In this document: positions 15,902 to 24,969 of the stretch, piece after piece
Layout: every line of letters starts with the position of its first letter
Numbering within the stretch: the first letter of the stretch is position 1
From: Planctomycetaceae bacterium
Lineage (GTDB): Bacteria; Planctomycetota; Planctomycetia; Pirellulales; Pirellulaceae
Reading direction: 5' to 3'
Assembly: GCA_007694185.1 (NCBI GenBank)
Contig: RECD01000194.1
Coordinates: 1 to 50,429, forward strand
Length of the DNA stretch: 50,429 nucleotides
The notes under the pieces: model-generated
What the model was told of the DNA's origin: nothing
What the model saw: the letters and a program-made list of their open reading frames with translations, nothing else
The model's database searches: none
Program-made: the position numbers and the translations under genes

Positions 15902-15968
15902 CCCGCCGGTGGCGTAAAGCAGGAGCCGAGAATGACCGCCTGATTTCTTAGCCCGGAGGGCGACACAT
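15902..15968 (+). repeat. GC-rich repeat module, copy 2
   Basis: It matches 735-803: CCCGCCGGT-GCG-AAAGC, then the nearly identical block at 15930-15968 ending CGGAGGGCGACACAT. As in copy 1, it is followed after ~45 bases (CGCCGATAAAGCTT shared) by a 105-bp element. Confidence 0.65.
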
Positions 15969-16014
15969 TTTTTCATCGCCGCCGATAAAGCTTGGCCTTG
16001 GCATCCATACAATT

Positions 16015-16119
16015 TGAGCACCTCAACAGGACCCCTCTTCTACAAATCGAACTCGCAGAACGACACCGCCCTCAAACGGCTTGCCAGATTATACCGAAAC
16101 AATCCTGTTGAGGCACTTA
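16015..16119 (+). repeat. 105-bp inverted-repeat-ended element, copy 2
   Basis: Its ends are TGAGCACCTCAACAGG (16015-16030) and CCTGTTGAGGCACTTA (16104-16119), which pair imperfectly over 16 bp. Length and internal blocks match copies 1 and 3. Confidence 0.75.
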
Positions 16120-16378
16120 CTCAGCACAGCGATACTCGTACTCAGCACAGCGGTACTCGTAATCGTACTCGATCGTCCCCTTGCCCAGTTGGGCCGCGAC
16201 CCCTGCGGGGGTGTGAGGTTTAAAAAGTAGCGGGCACAGTCCCTCTGCCGTCCGCCGTCCGACCTCCTCGCAAAAGCGTTGCTTTTGGAGGGTCATGGCA
16301 CTCGGAGAGTGCCTACTACTTTGGGTTGCGGCACTTGGCGTTTATCCCCGGGTGCGCTTCGCGACTCGCGGCTTATTG

Positions 16379-16458
16379 CTGTAATGCCTCCGGGCTGTAA
16401 TGCCTCCGGGCTGTAACGCCTCCGGGCTGTAATGCCTCCGGGCTGTAATGCCTCCGGC
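16379..16458 (+). repeat. Tandem repeat, five 16-bp units
   Basis: The unit CTGTAATGCCTCCGGG is repeated five times without spacers. Unit 3 has TAACG for TAATG and unit 5 ends GGC. The last unit runs into the palindrome ATGCCTCCGGCAT (16448-16460), which recurs in the other orientation at 33627-33639. There are no spacers, so this is not a CRISPR. Confidence 0.9.
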
Positions 16459-16533
16459 ATGGGGAGACGAGGCCCGGTGGGCGTTTGACTCATCCCCTTC
16501 GGATGTTGCGTCTGGTTTTGGACAAGGTGGCGG

Positions 16534-19500
16534 TCAAGCGGCGTCGGTGTTGATCTCTCCGTCTTCGCTGACGTCTTCGAACCGGATCGATACCTGCTTG
16601 CTGATTCCCGATTCTTGCATCGTGACGCCGTAGAGCGTCGTGGCGGCGGTCATCGTCTTTTTGCTGTGGGTGACGACGACGAATTTGGTGTGGTCGAGGA
16701 ACTCGTTCAGTACCGTGACGAACCGGCCGATGTTCGCTTCGTCGAAGGGCGCGTCGACTTCGTCGAGCACACAAAAGGGGCTGGGACGGAACTGGAAGAT
16801 CGCCATCAGGAGCGCCACCGCGGTGAGCGCCTTTTCGCCGCCCGAGAGCAACGAGTTGCTGAAAGACGGTTTGCCGGGCGGGGTGGCGATGATTTCGACG
16901 CCGGCTTCGAGCGGGTCGTCGGCATCTTCTAAAATCAGGTCGGCCGTCCCGCCGCCGAACGATTTGCGATAGAGCCGCTGGAAATTTTGCCGGATCGCTT
17001 CGAGGGTATCGACGAACAACCGGCGGCTTTCGGAATTGATCTTGCCGATCACCCGTTGCAGCGAATCCTTGGCTGCCGTCAGGTCTTGATATTGGCCGTG
17101 AAGTTCGTCGTAGCGGGCTTGCAGCGCCTGGAGTTCCTCCAACGCTTCCATGTTGACCGAACCGGTCTTCTGCAACTGGCTGCGGAGGTGCTGGATCTCT
17201 TCTTCGCAGGCTTCCCGATCCGCGATCGGTTCGAGCGTTTCGGGGGGCTGTTCCGATTCCAGATCGATTTCGTAGTCTTCGAGCAGACGCTGAGCGAGGG
17301 TTTGCCGGCGCATCACGGCGGCGTCACGACCGCGGGTGATTTCGTGCAGCCGCTGGTTCGCTTCGGTCGCCTGTTGGACGGCGGCGTCGTAGGCCTTTTG
17401 CCCTGCCCGCCCGCTGGCGCGAACTTCCGTCGCGACCTGAGCCAAGCCGAGCAATTCCCGCTCGATCGCTTCGTCACGAAGCAGATCGTGGGCGACGGCG
17501 TCGCCGGCGTTGAGCAGGCGCAAGGAGATCTCGTCGCACCGGGCGGCGTCTTCACGTCGCTGGGCCCGGATTTCTTCCAGGGCCGCTTCCCGTTGGGTTT
17601 GATCACGGCGTTGTTGTTCGATCGTCGCCGTGATCGCTTCGACCTTCTGTTCGGCCCGAGCGACTTCGACGGACGCCGTCATCAGGCGACTGGTGACTTC
17701 TTGCAAGGCGCCCCGGGCGGCGGACAGTTCCGTGTCGCTGGCGACGGTTTCCGCTTCGATTTCCGCCAGTTTCGTCACCAGTTCGGCTTGCCGTTCGGCG
17801 AAGCGTTCTCGTTCGGTCTGGCGAGCTTGCAACTGGCTGCGGTGTCCCGCCAATCCTTCCACGGCTGCGGCAAGATCTCGCGAGCGATCCTGGAAGCGAT
17901 CTTGGGCGTGACGCCGATTCGCTTCGGCCGCCGCCCGCTGCACGACCAGGCCACGGAGCCGTTGTTCGATTTGGCCGAGTTCGGCTTCGTCTTGGTCGAG
18001 CCGTTCGGCCAAGCGTTCGGCTTCCAGCTCGCAGTCACGCAATTGGAACCGATATAGTTTTCGCTGTTCTTGGGCCGCCAACAATTCGCTCCGGCGGCTG
18101 ACCAACCCCGCGGCGGCGCCGGCCGGGCCGATCACGAGGCTGCCGTCGGGTTCCAGCAATTCGCAGCGGCTGGTGACGAACCGCAGCCCCGCGCCGCTGA
18201 GGCGACGCAGGCCGATGGCGGTCGTGAGGCTGTCGACCAGCCAGGTGGTGCCCAGCAGGTGTTTGACGAGCGGTTGCAGGTGTTTGTCGACGCGAACCAG
18301 GCGATCGACGCGGCCGATGACCCCTTTGAGCCCATCCAGGCGGATGCGGTCGCCTGGGCGGCGAGTCGGCAATTCGTCGATGCGGATCAGCCCGATGCGT
18401 CCGCCGAGTTCGATTTCGCCAGCCAGAACGGCCTGTTGGAACCCACCGCCGCGGACGGCGAGGTATTGGGCGCGTTCCCCCAACACGGCGTCGATCAGCG
18501 GGGCGGCATGGACATCGGTGTGGAACAGGTCCGCGATGATCCCCAAGCAACCTTCGATCGGGCTTTCGCGGGCGGTCGGCCCTTGCAGCAGTTGGAGCAC
18601 CGAGCGAACGCCGCCGGTGACCCCTTCCTGGCGGCGCTGCAGGTCTTCCAGGACGGAAACCCGTTCGGCGACGCCTTGCAGTCGCACCTTCAAGGCGGCG
18701 ATTTCGTCGCGCCGCCGCTGGAGGGTGCGGCGTTGTTCATCGACTTCGGCCCGCGCCAATTCGATCGCCTTGCCCAGCGATTCGATCTCGGCTTGCAGGT
18801 CGTTCCATTGGCGATCGAGTTCGGCGAGTTCGTCGGTGGCCTGCAGCAGCTCGGCGCGCAGCGACCGTTCCCGTGATTCCCATTCGGCCACGTCCCGCTG
18901 GGTCTGGGCGATCCGTTGGTCGGTGCGTTGGATGGCCGAGTCGGCGTCGGCGATTTCGCGGAGGGCGGCGAGGTGATCGCGCTGCAGGGTTTCTCGTTGA
19001 TCGGACGCTTTGGCGACGGTCGCCTCGCAGGCGGCCCGATCGGCTTCGATGTCGGCGACCTTTTGACGGGCCGATTCGTAAGCGGCATGGTAGGTTCGCA
19101 GCCGGTCGCTGGCGGAGCGGAGTTCGGAGGCGGCGGCGCCGGTTTGGGATTGGAGCAACCGCAAGCGATGGAGGCTGCGCGCCATGGCGGCTTGCAGGTC
19201 TCGGACCGCGACGGTGTCGGCTTGGCGTTGGCCGTTCAAGCCCGCCAGGGTTCGCTGCAACTCGGCGCGTTGCGATTCGGCCTCGCGGGCCTGTTCGGCG
19301 ATCTGTTGCAATCGGCCATCGACCTGTTGTCGCTCGGCGGCGCAGCGGTCGCGAGTTTCGTCCGCCTCAAGGACCGCCGACTCGGCCGCCGACAATTCGG
19401 CTTGGGCTTGCTCCAGCTCGGTGGACAGGTTCAACCAATCGTTCCACGCCAATTGGGTCCGGAGTTCCTTCAGCCGATCGGTCGCCTGGCGATATTTTTC

Positions 19501-20133
19501 CGCTTTGCTGGCTTGCGACTTGAGGCTCTGCAAACGCGTCGCCACTTCGTCGACGATGTCGCCTAGCCGCACCAGGTTTTGTTGAACCCGCAACAGCCGC
19601 CGTTCCGCCTCGATCTTCTTCGCTTTGAACCGACTGATCCCGGCAGCTTCCTCAAAAATCGCCCGGCGTTCCTTCGCGTTGGCCTGGAGCATCCGATCGA
19701 CCTTGCCCTGTTCGATCAGGCTGTAGGCGTCGATCCCGATACCGGTCCCGCGGATCAGGTCCTTGACGTCCTTCAGCCGACAAGGCTGGTTGTTGATCAG
19801 GTATTCGCCTTCGCCGCTGCGGAAAACCCGGCGGGTCACGCGGACTTCTGTGGAGTCGATCGGCAGCACGCCGGTGGAATTGTCGAAGAAAATCGACGCT
19901 TCGGCCATGCCGGCGGGACCGCGACCTTGGGCCCCTTTGAAGATGACGTCGGACATCTCCTTGCCGCGGAGGCTTTTCGCGCTTTGGCTGCCCAGCACCC
20001 ACTTGATCGCATCGACCACGTTCGACTTGCCCGACCCGTTGGGGCCGACGACGACGGTGATGCCATCCGGGAAATCGAACCGGGTTCGATCCGCAAAGCT
20101 CTTGAAACCGGCCATCTCGAGAGCTTTGAGCAT
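16534..20133 (-). CDS. smc: Chromosome segregation protein SMC
   Basis: The protein has 1199 residues, normal for SMC. The N-terminal head starts MLKALEMAGFKSFADRT and has Walker A GPNGSGKSN (residues 30-38). A long heptad-rich coiled coil (~165-510) leads to the hinge (~515-680, around GCLGIIADLFHTDV). The second coiled coil follows, then the C-terminal head with signature LLSGGEKALTAVAL and Walker B FCVLDEVDAPFDEAN. SMC homodimers with ScpA/ScpB load on DNA near the origin and organise sister chromosomes; no scp genes are in this window. The start is the first Met of the head domain. It is the last gene of a six-gene minus-strand run. Confidence 0.97.
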   Translation of the reverse strand: MLKALEMAGFKSFADRTRFDFPDGITVVVGPNGSGKSNVVDAIKWVLGSQSAKSLRGKEMSDVIFKGAQGRGPAGMAEASIFFDNSTGVLPIDSTEVRVTRRVFRSGEGEYLINNQPCRLKDVKDLIRGTGIGIDAYSLIEQGKVDRMLQANAKERRAIFEEAAGISRFKAKKIEAERRLLRVQQNLVRLGDIVDEVATRLQSLKSQASKAEKYRQATDRLKELRTQLAWNDWLNLSTELEQAQAELSAAESAVLEADETRDRCAAERQQVDGRLQQIAEQAREAESQRAELQRTLAGLNGQRQADTVAVRDLQAAMARSLHRLRLLQSQTGAAASELRSASDRLRTYHAAYESARQKVADIEADRAACEATVAKASDQRETLQRDHLAALREIADADSAIQRTDQRIAQTQRDVAEWESRERSLRAELLQATDELAELDRQWNDLQAEIESLGKAIELARAEVDEQRRTLQRRRDEIAALKVRLQGVAERVSVLEDLQRRQEGVTGGVRSVLQLLQGPTARESPIEGCLGIIADLFHTDVHAAPLIDAVLGERAQYLAVRGGGFQQAVLAGEIELGGRIGLIRIDELPTRRPGDRIRLDGLKGVIGRVDRLVRVDKHLQPLVKHLLGTTWLVDSLTTAIGLRRLSGAGLRFVTSRCELLEPDGSLVIGPAGAAAGLVSRRSELLAAQEQRKLYRFQLRDCELEAERLAERLDQDEAELGQIEQRLRGLVVQRAAAEANRRHAQDRFQDRSRDLAAAVEGLAGHRSQLQARQTERERFAERQAELVTKLAEIEAETVASDTELSAARGALQEVTSRLMTASVEVARAEQKVEAITATIEQQRRDQTQREAALEEIRAQRREDAARCDEISLRLLNAGDAVAHDLLRDEAIERELLGLAQVATEVRASGRAGQKAYDAAVQQATEANQRLHEITRGRDAAVMRRQTLAQRLLEDYEIDLESEQPPETLEPIADREACEEEIQHLRSQLQKTGSVNMEALEELQALQARYDELHGQYQDLTAAKDSLQRVIGKINSESRRLFVDTLEAIRQNFQRLYRKSFGGGTADLILEDADDPLEAGVEIIATPPGKPSFSNSLLSGGEKALTAVALLMAIFQFRPSPFCVLDEVDAPFDEANIGRFVTVLNEFLDHTKFVVVTHSKKTMTAATTLYGVTMQESGISKQVSIRFEDVSEDGEINTDAA

Positions 20134-20208
20134 GTCGCGACGGGGGACCGGGAGGGAAGGAGTGTACTTGTGTCAAACGACGATTTTAGACGGATCGGCT
20201 GTCAAAAC

Positions 20209-21324
20209 CTAGGGCGATCCGTCAGGGGCCTCGTCTGAGGTGATGTAGGATTCGAGCAGGCGTAGAACGGAGACGATCGATTGGAGAGACGCGGTTTCGT
20301 TGGCGGTGTGGTAACCGGTGGTGGGGATTTGCACCGTGCTGCCGGTGATTCGGTCCTGCGTGGCGGCGATCAGCCTCCCCAATTCGGTGCGTCCCAGAGA
20401 AAGCGGCCGCTCACGTTCCTGGTTCAACCGCTCGACGTAAGCGTCTTTGTGATCGAAAGAAATTCCCAGTTGTTGGCAGCGAATTTCGAGTTCCCGGGTC
20501 ATCCGCGGGCAAAACAGGGCGCCGGCATCCTTGCGGCGAAGCACCACATCCTGGGCCTCGGCGGCGTCGGTCGAAGGGTAAGGGCTGGTGTCGAGGACGA
20601 GCAGACGTCGGGTGGTCGTTTGTTCCCGCTGGAACCAGGCTAACGCATACCGCCAACTGCGGCCCGCTTCCTCTTCGGCGGTGAACAACGCCGTCCCTCG
20701 GAATCCCTTGCGGAACAAATGGATCAGCACGGCGACCGACACGACGTTGTCCAGTTGTGCCGAAACGTAGCCGCCGCCGACGGAGAGCCGATCGAGGAAG
20801 GAGACCGGCGTGCCGGGTTGGAGCTGATCGAGCCCGTCGACTTCGAAAATCAGGTTCTGGCGGCGAGGACAAACGAAGCTGTTAATGATCGTCCCCTGAC
20901 CCAGATAAGTACCGATGTAGGGCATGTGGGCTTGAACCCGCTGGCCGTGGAAGCGGTCCTTGATCGTTTCGATCATCTGTTCAGAGACCGAATCGCCCGT
21001 CAGTTCGCCCTGGTTCGTCGCCGTGAACGCGGCGTACTGGAATTCGTTCGGGCCGGTGCAAACCAACCCGTGCCGATCGACGTGCGCCGACAAATAGAGG
21101 CTGTCGGGGGCGTCTCCCCGAGCCACCAAAACGCCCTTGTAGGCCTGGATATCGATCTCGACTTCTTCCAATTCCCGCCGGACGACACGAAAGAAAGAGT
21201 CCTCCGCGCCGACGACCGCCGGTTCCCGAACCAAATGGCGGAGGATGTCGAGAAAGTGCTCCATGTCGACACCGTCGATCGAGACGGGATCGAAGGAGGA
21301 CGCAAGATTCTGGTCGTTTGACAT
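20209..21324 (-). CDS. M42/M20-type zinc aminopeptidase-like hydrolase
   Basis: The protein has 371 residues and looks cytoplasmic. It carries the metal ligands of the M42/M20 co-catalytic zinc fold in order: SAHVDRHG (His81, Asp83), SAQLDNVVS (Asp192), TAEEEAG (Glu217-219), VLDTSPYP (Asp ~246) and the late His in GYHTANETASL. M42 enzymes are tetrahedral (TET) aminopeptidases acting on short peptides; some relatives act as deacylases or endoglucanases. The substrate is unknown. It lies 48 bases after the amino-sugar kinase on the same strand and 75 bases before smc, so co-transcription is possible. Confidence 0.82.
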   Translation of the reverse strand: MSNDQNLASSFDPVSIDGVDMEHFLDILRHLVREPAVVGAEDSFFRVVRRELEEVEIDIQAYKGVLVARGDAPDSLYLSAHVDRHGLVCTGPNEFQYAAFTATNQGELTGDSVSEQMIETIKDRFHGQRVQAHMPYIGTYLGQGTIINSFVCPRRQNLIFEVDGLDQLQPGTPVSFLDRLSVGGGYVSAQLDNVVSVAVLIHLFRKGFRGTALFTAEEEAGRSWRYALAWFQREQTTTRRLLVLDTSPYPSTDAAEAQDVVLRRKDAGALFCPRMTRELEIRCQQLGISFDHKDAYVERLNQERERPLSLGRTELGRLIAATQDRITGSTVQIPTTGYHTANETASLQSIVSVLRLLESYITSDEAPDGSP

Positions 21325-21372
21325 GCGGCAAATCGTCGGGTTGGTTGAGCGGTCGCCTCACCGCCGATCGTT

Positions 21373-22317
21373 TCAGGATAACAGATGCAGTACCGTTTCG
21401 ACCGGCCGCTCGACCACTCGGAAGTCGGTACACGAACCGCCCAGCCGCGCGAACTCGGTCATCAACCGCCGGCGGATCGGTTCTTCGGCGACCAACAAAC
21501 CGCCCGTCAACACGATGTGGACGCCTCGATCGGCGAATCGTCGCCGCCAAAGGGTGATCAGATGCCGGGCGAGTTCCTCGGCGGTCCGGTCGACAAGGCT
21601 GTCCGCTACCGGATCGCCGTCGAAGGCGACGCGGCAGACGACCCCCGCGACCGCGGCGACCTTTTCGGGAGGCCATTGTCGTAAACCGGACAGCCACCGC
21701 CGGATGTCCGGTTCGCCGATGCGATCAGCCAAGGCGGCAACCAACTCGGTCGATTCCCCCCGTCCGTCAGCCGCCAGGACCGCAGCCCGCAAGCCGGCGA
21801 TCGCCAAGGCGTAACCGCTCCCTTCATCACCGTACAGATATCCCCAGCCGCCACAGCGGTCTTCGAGACCCTGCTCGGTTCGGCAAAAGGCGAACGAGCC
21901 GGTGCCGGAGATCAAAGCGATGCCGCTGTCGTTCGGTGTGCCGCCGGCGATCAACGGCCGAGCGTCGTGCGTGACGACGAACCGTCCCAGCCTGCCGGAA
22001 CCTTCCAGGACGTTCACAAAAGCTTGGCGATGCGGCGGGCTTCCCTCACCCGCCATCGCGAACGCGGCCGCTTCCATCCGTTCGGGGGTGCCACCGAGCC
22101 CCGCGCAAGCCCGATCGACCGCGAGCAGACACTGTTCCCAAGCGTGCTCGGCCGAAAAGGTCTGCAAGTTGGCCGGCCCGGCGCTGCCGCTGCCGAGGAT
22201 TTCCAGCTCGCCCGTCGCGGTCCGCCGGCCGACAACCGCTTCGGTCTTGGTTCCCCCGCCGTCGACCCCGACCAACAGCGATCCAGCGGAATCGGTTTGC
22301 TTTGTCGTTCGCGTCAT
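21373..22317 (-). CDS. BadF/BadG/BcrA/BcrD-type ATPase, probable GlcNAc/MurNAc kinase
   Basis: The protein has 314 residues of the actin-like ATPase fold. The phosphate-1 motif is VGVDGGGTKTEAVV (Asp19-Thr23), GTGSFAF is the phosphate-2 loop, and LTGGLLVAEE resembles the adenosine motif. Members phosphorylate N-acetylglucosamine or, as in clostridial MurK, both GlcNAc and MurNAc. The start overlaps the murQ stop as ATGA (22314-22317). Tight coupling to MurQ makes an amino-sugar kinase feeding MurNAc-6-phosphate (or handling the released GlcNAc) the best guess. Specificity cannot be seen from sequence. Confidence 0.85.
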   Translation of the reverse strand: MTRTTKQTDSAGSLLVGVDGGGTKTEAVVGRRTATGELEILGSGSAGPANLQTFSAEHAWEQCLLAVDRACAGLGGTPERMEAAAFAMAGEGSPPHRQAFVNVLEGSGRLGRFVVTHDARPLIAGGTPNDSGIALISGTGSFAFCRTEQGLEDRCGGWGYLYGDEGSGYALAIAGLRAAVLAADGRGESTELVAALADRIGEPDIRRWLSGLRQWPPEKVAAVAGVVCRVAFDGDPVADSLVDRTAEELARHLITLWRRRFADRGVHIVLTGGLLVAEEPIRRRLMTEFARLGGSCTDFRVVERPVETVLHLLS

Positions 22318-23201
22318 CCGATCACCTTGCGGAGATGACCGTCGGCCAGCCGCAGCAGCTCACGGGCGGCGGCGGCGTCGACATTTCGGTGGTGCATCGC
22401 GATCGCCGTCTTGACCTCGCCATCAGCCTGACGCAGCAGCGTTTCCGCCTGTTCCTCCGTCAGCCCCGTCAATCGGGTGACGATTCGGCGAGCGCGGAGG
22501 ACGAGTTTCGAGTTGGTCGCACGCAGGTCGACCATCAGGTTGCCATAGGTCTTGCCGAATCGGATCATGGCGCCCGTCGACAGCATGTTCAGCACCATCT
22601 TGGTCGCCGTCCCGGCCTTCATCCGCGTCGAGCCGCTGATGATTTCCGGCCCCGGGATCGGGGCGATCAGGATGTCGACCAGTTCATCCATTTCGGACGG
22701 CGCGTTACAGACAACGCCGACCGTCGTCGCTCCGATTTCGCGAGCGAAGCGAAGCCCTCCCAGAACGTAGGGCGTCCGGCCGCTTGTGGCGATCCCGACC
22801 AGCAGATCCGCGGCAGTCAAACCGATCGCCTGCAAGTCGGCGACGGCCCCTTCGGGATCATCTTCGGCACCTTCGATCGCGCGGGTCAACGCGTCCCGTC
22901 CGCCGGCGATCAGCCCGACGACGAGGCGGGGGTCGGAATTGAACGTCGGCGGGCATTCGCTGGCGTCGAGCACGCCCAACCGGCCGCTCGTCCCCGCCCC
23001 AAGGTAGATCAACCGACCGCCGCGGCGAAACGCGTCGGCGATCCGATCGATCGCCTCCGCGATGGCGTCAGCTACCTCGCCGACTGCCTCGGCCACCTTG
23101 ATGTCTTCCTGGTGGATCAGCCTCACGATTTCGCCCGCCGACTTGCGGTCGATCTCCTGCGAGGACTCGTTGACCCCTTCGGTCGTCAGGTGATGCAGCA
23201 T
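22314..23201 (-). CDS. murQ: N-acetylmuramic acid 6-phosphate etherase
   Basis: The protein has 295 residues. MurQ cleaves the lactyl ether of MurNAc-6-phosphate, giving GlcNAc-6-phosphate and D-lactate, a step of cell-wall recycling in the cytoplasm. The SIS domain carries LIYLGAGTSGRLGVLDASECPPTF, with Glu82 at the position of the E. coli catalytic Glu83, and AEDDPEGA with Glu113 matching the second acid. The etherase signature GSTRMKAGTATKMVLNML follows. Translationally coupled to a BadF-type kinase downstream. There is no PTS or MurNAc transporter nearby, so substrate probably enters as free sugar or from internal turnover. Confidence 0.96.
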   Translation of the reverse strand: MLHHLTTEGVNESSQEIDRKSAGEIVRLIHQEDIKVAEAVGEVADAIAEAIDRIADAFRRGGRLIYLGAGTSGRLGVLDASECPPTFNSDPRLVVGLIAGGRDALTRAIEGAEDDPEGAVADLQAIGLTAADLLVGIATSGRTPYVLGGLRFAREIGATTVGVVCNAPSEMDELVDILIAPIPGPEIISGSTRMKAGTATKMVLNMLSTGAMIRFGKTYGNLMVDLRATNSKLVLRARRIVTRLTGLTEEQAETLLRQADGEVKTAIAMHHRNVDAAAARELLRLADGHLRKVIG

Positions 23202-23246
23202 CTTCGGCGGATCGCCTCCGGGGCCCAGCGAAAAAAATTGGCCCGA

Positions 23247-23945
23247 TCAGTTCTTGGTCGCCGGTTGCAACTTCGCGACCGCGGCCGCCACGTTCTGGCT
23301 GTCCTGACGGGCGTTCACGTTGTCGTCCTTGTAGGCGATCTTGCCGTCCAAGCCGATCACGAAAGTCCACCGGCGGGTCGTCACGTTGCGGACCAGGTCG
23401 TACGTCTCGCCTTCGATCTCCGCCTTGACCGTCTTCTCGCCGACCGTCTTGGGCACCCCGAATGCGTCGGCGACTTTGCCTTCCACATCAGCCAACAACG
23501 GGAAATTCAACTGATGCGCCTTCTTGAACAGTTGATGATTTCGTACCGAGTCGCCGCTGACGCCAACCACCAGCACGTTCTTTTCCGAGAGCTTGCCGAG
23601 ATCATCGCGGAAACTGCAGGCCTGCGCCGTGCAGCCACCGGTCATGTCGGCGGGATAAAAGTAAACGACGATGATCTTCTTGCCGTAGTGGTCTTCCGCC
23701 TTCCAGGTTTCCCCACGATCGTCGAGCACTTCGAACTTTGGCGCCTTGTCGCCCACGCCAGGGCCTTCGGATTGGGCTAGCGAAAGCGCCGGCACCGAGG
23801 CGATCCATACGGCCGCGACCATCAGCGGCAAGCGGCACAGGACGGTGCGGGGAAACCAGCTTGCCAGCGGCGATCGGCCAGCCGTTGGGAGGGGGGCTTC
23901 GTGAGCACAGGCGAGCGTTTGCGAGTTTTGAGCAGCGAGGGACAT
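23247..23945 (-). CDS. Exported peroxiredoxin, BCP/AhpC-TSA family
   Basis: The protein has 232 residues. A long N-terminus with a hydrophobic segment (~38-56, LPLMVAAVWIASVPALSLA) suggests export or a membrane anchor, unlike cytoplasmic BCP. The thioredoxin fold has VVYFYPADMTGGCTAQAC with peroxidatic Cys105 and a second Cys110 five residues on, as in two-Cys atypical BCP. FRDDLGKL and VSGDSVRNHQLF follow. It reduces hydrogen or organic peroxides using a thiol donor. I chose the ATG at 23945 (GGAG nine bases upstream) over an open extension to 24074. It lies between murQ and a small cytochrome c on the same strand. Confidence 0.88.
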   Translation of the reverse strand: MSLAAQNSQTLACAHEAPLPTAGRSPLASWFPRTVLCRLPLMVAAVWIASVPALSLAQSEGPGVGDKAPKFEVLDDRGETWKAEDHYGKKIIVVYFYPADMTGGCTAQACSFRDDLGKLSEKNVLVVGVSGDSVRNHQLFKKAHQLNFPLLADVEGKVADAFGVPKTVGEKTVKAEIEGETYDLVRNVTTRRWTFVIGLDGKIAYKDDNVNARQDSQNVAAAVAKLQPATKN

Positions 23946-24144
23946 GGTCAGATTCTCCGAAAACTTGAGCGGGAAGGGGAGCGGCGGGATACCGATCGAC
24001 GACAGGACCTCGCGCCGTATGGGTGAAACGAAATAACGGCACCGACGGGCTGCGGTCGCAGATCGATTTCGCAATTCTAGTTGATTTCGCCCTGGTCAGC
24101 GCTGGCCAATCACGATCCGGACGCCGGCCGCGCGGGTAATCGGC

Positions 24145-24645
24145 TCAATATTTCAACCGCAAGCGACCGAGTTCCTCCTTGGTGATCCCCGGGACGTCGC
24201 CGCGGGCGTTCCAGCGGTTCAGCTTCCAGGCATCGGGGCCGACCCAGCCCTTGAAAATCGCCAGGTTCCGCTGCCGCTCCGCTTCGTCTTCCCCGAGGTA
24301 TTCGTACATGTTCCCCGGCTTGCCGTCCGGTTGGTTTTTGCCGTCGTCCAGCCGCCGCATGATCGCGCCGGTGTCGGGCCAACCGATGAAATGAAGCAAG
24401 TCGGCGTAGCTGTCCATCCGCGGCCCCAAGTCCTGAGCCACGAACTCGTCACGGTTCTCTTTGAAATCACCGTAATAGGGTGCGTCGGCGCCGTGGCACG
24501 CCCCGCATTTTTCCATCCATAACGGACGGATCTCCTTGCGGTAACTGATTTCCTCCGTCTGCGCGAGCGCAACAGCCGGCCCGAGCGTGGTGGTGAGCAA
24601 ACCGATCAAGAGCAGCCCACGGGCCGCTAAGGCGAAGAGTTTCAC
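24145..24645 (-). CDS. Small exported single-haem cytochrome c-like protein
   Basis: The protein has 166 residues from a GTG start at 24645, which gives a clean signal peptide (LLLIGLLTTTLGPAVALAQ, ~11-29). The frame is open further upstream but would add a charged N-terminus. One c-type haem motif, CGACH (Cys47, Cys50, His51), is followed by a long C-terminal part rich in Trp and charged residues (FKGWVGPDAWKLNRW) that I do not recognise. It is probably a periplasmic electron carrier. It is the first gene of a minus-strand run with the exported peroxiredoxin, so a shared redox job is possible. Confidence 0.72.
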   Translation of the reverse strand: MKLFALAARGLLLIGLLTTTLGPAVALAQTEEISYRKEIRPLWMEKCGACHGADAPYYGDFKENRDEFVAQDLGPRMDSYADLLHFIGWPDTGAIMRRLDDGKNQPDGKPGNMYEYLGEDEAERQRNLAIFKGWVGPDAWKLNRWNARGDVPGITKEELGRLRLKY

Positions 24646-24969
24646 GAAATGACCCTGTGGTAAGAGTTCGGATGCGTCGGACGGGAAGCGGACGGATGTG
24701 ACGAGGGAACGGCTAACGAGTACGACCGAGCGGTCTCGGTGTGACTGGCGGTGGCGAATGCCGACTTTGCGAGTCGCCGGTCGCGAATCATGCGGAACAC
24801 GAATCGCTCTGGGCTCGAACCCGCTCCCACCAGTAGTAGGATGATCACCGCACCGTGGCTGGGCAACCGGCCTGCCGCCAGTTCGGCGGGACGACATCCG
24901 CCGGGTCATCCGCGGCGGACGCGCCGAACCATTTCCTGAATCCTCGAAGCCTCTTACGACGATTCCATC
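24646..24969. other. Divergent intergenic region (cytochrome c / guanine deaminase)
   Basis: It must hold promoters for both directions. I see no clear -35/-10 pair, operator or RNA gene. Short GC-rich inverted repeats such as CGAGCGGTCTCGG near 24727 are the only structure noticed. Confidence 0.4.

Larger units (their letters stand above)
15541..16533. other. Repeat-rich intergenic region between convergent sulfatase and smc genes
   Basis: I see no supported gene. The region holds the GC-rich module (15902-15968), the second 105-bp element (16015-16119), short direct repeats ACTCAGCACAGC near 16119-16145, and the 16-bp tandem array (16379-16458). Small frames on the minus strand are translations of these repeats. 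Confidence 0.6.

Noticed and set aside
16379-16458. CRISPR array
   Set aside because: The repeats are 16 bp and contiguous with no spacers, and no cas genes are present.
16987-18057. Long plus-strand frames opposite smc
   Set aside because: They mirror the codon bias of the smc coiled coil; smc has full family motifs on the minus strand.
22302-23780. 492-codon plus-strand frame opposite murQ and the peroxiredoxin
   Set aside because: It is antisense to well-supported genes and has no recognisable domain.
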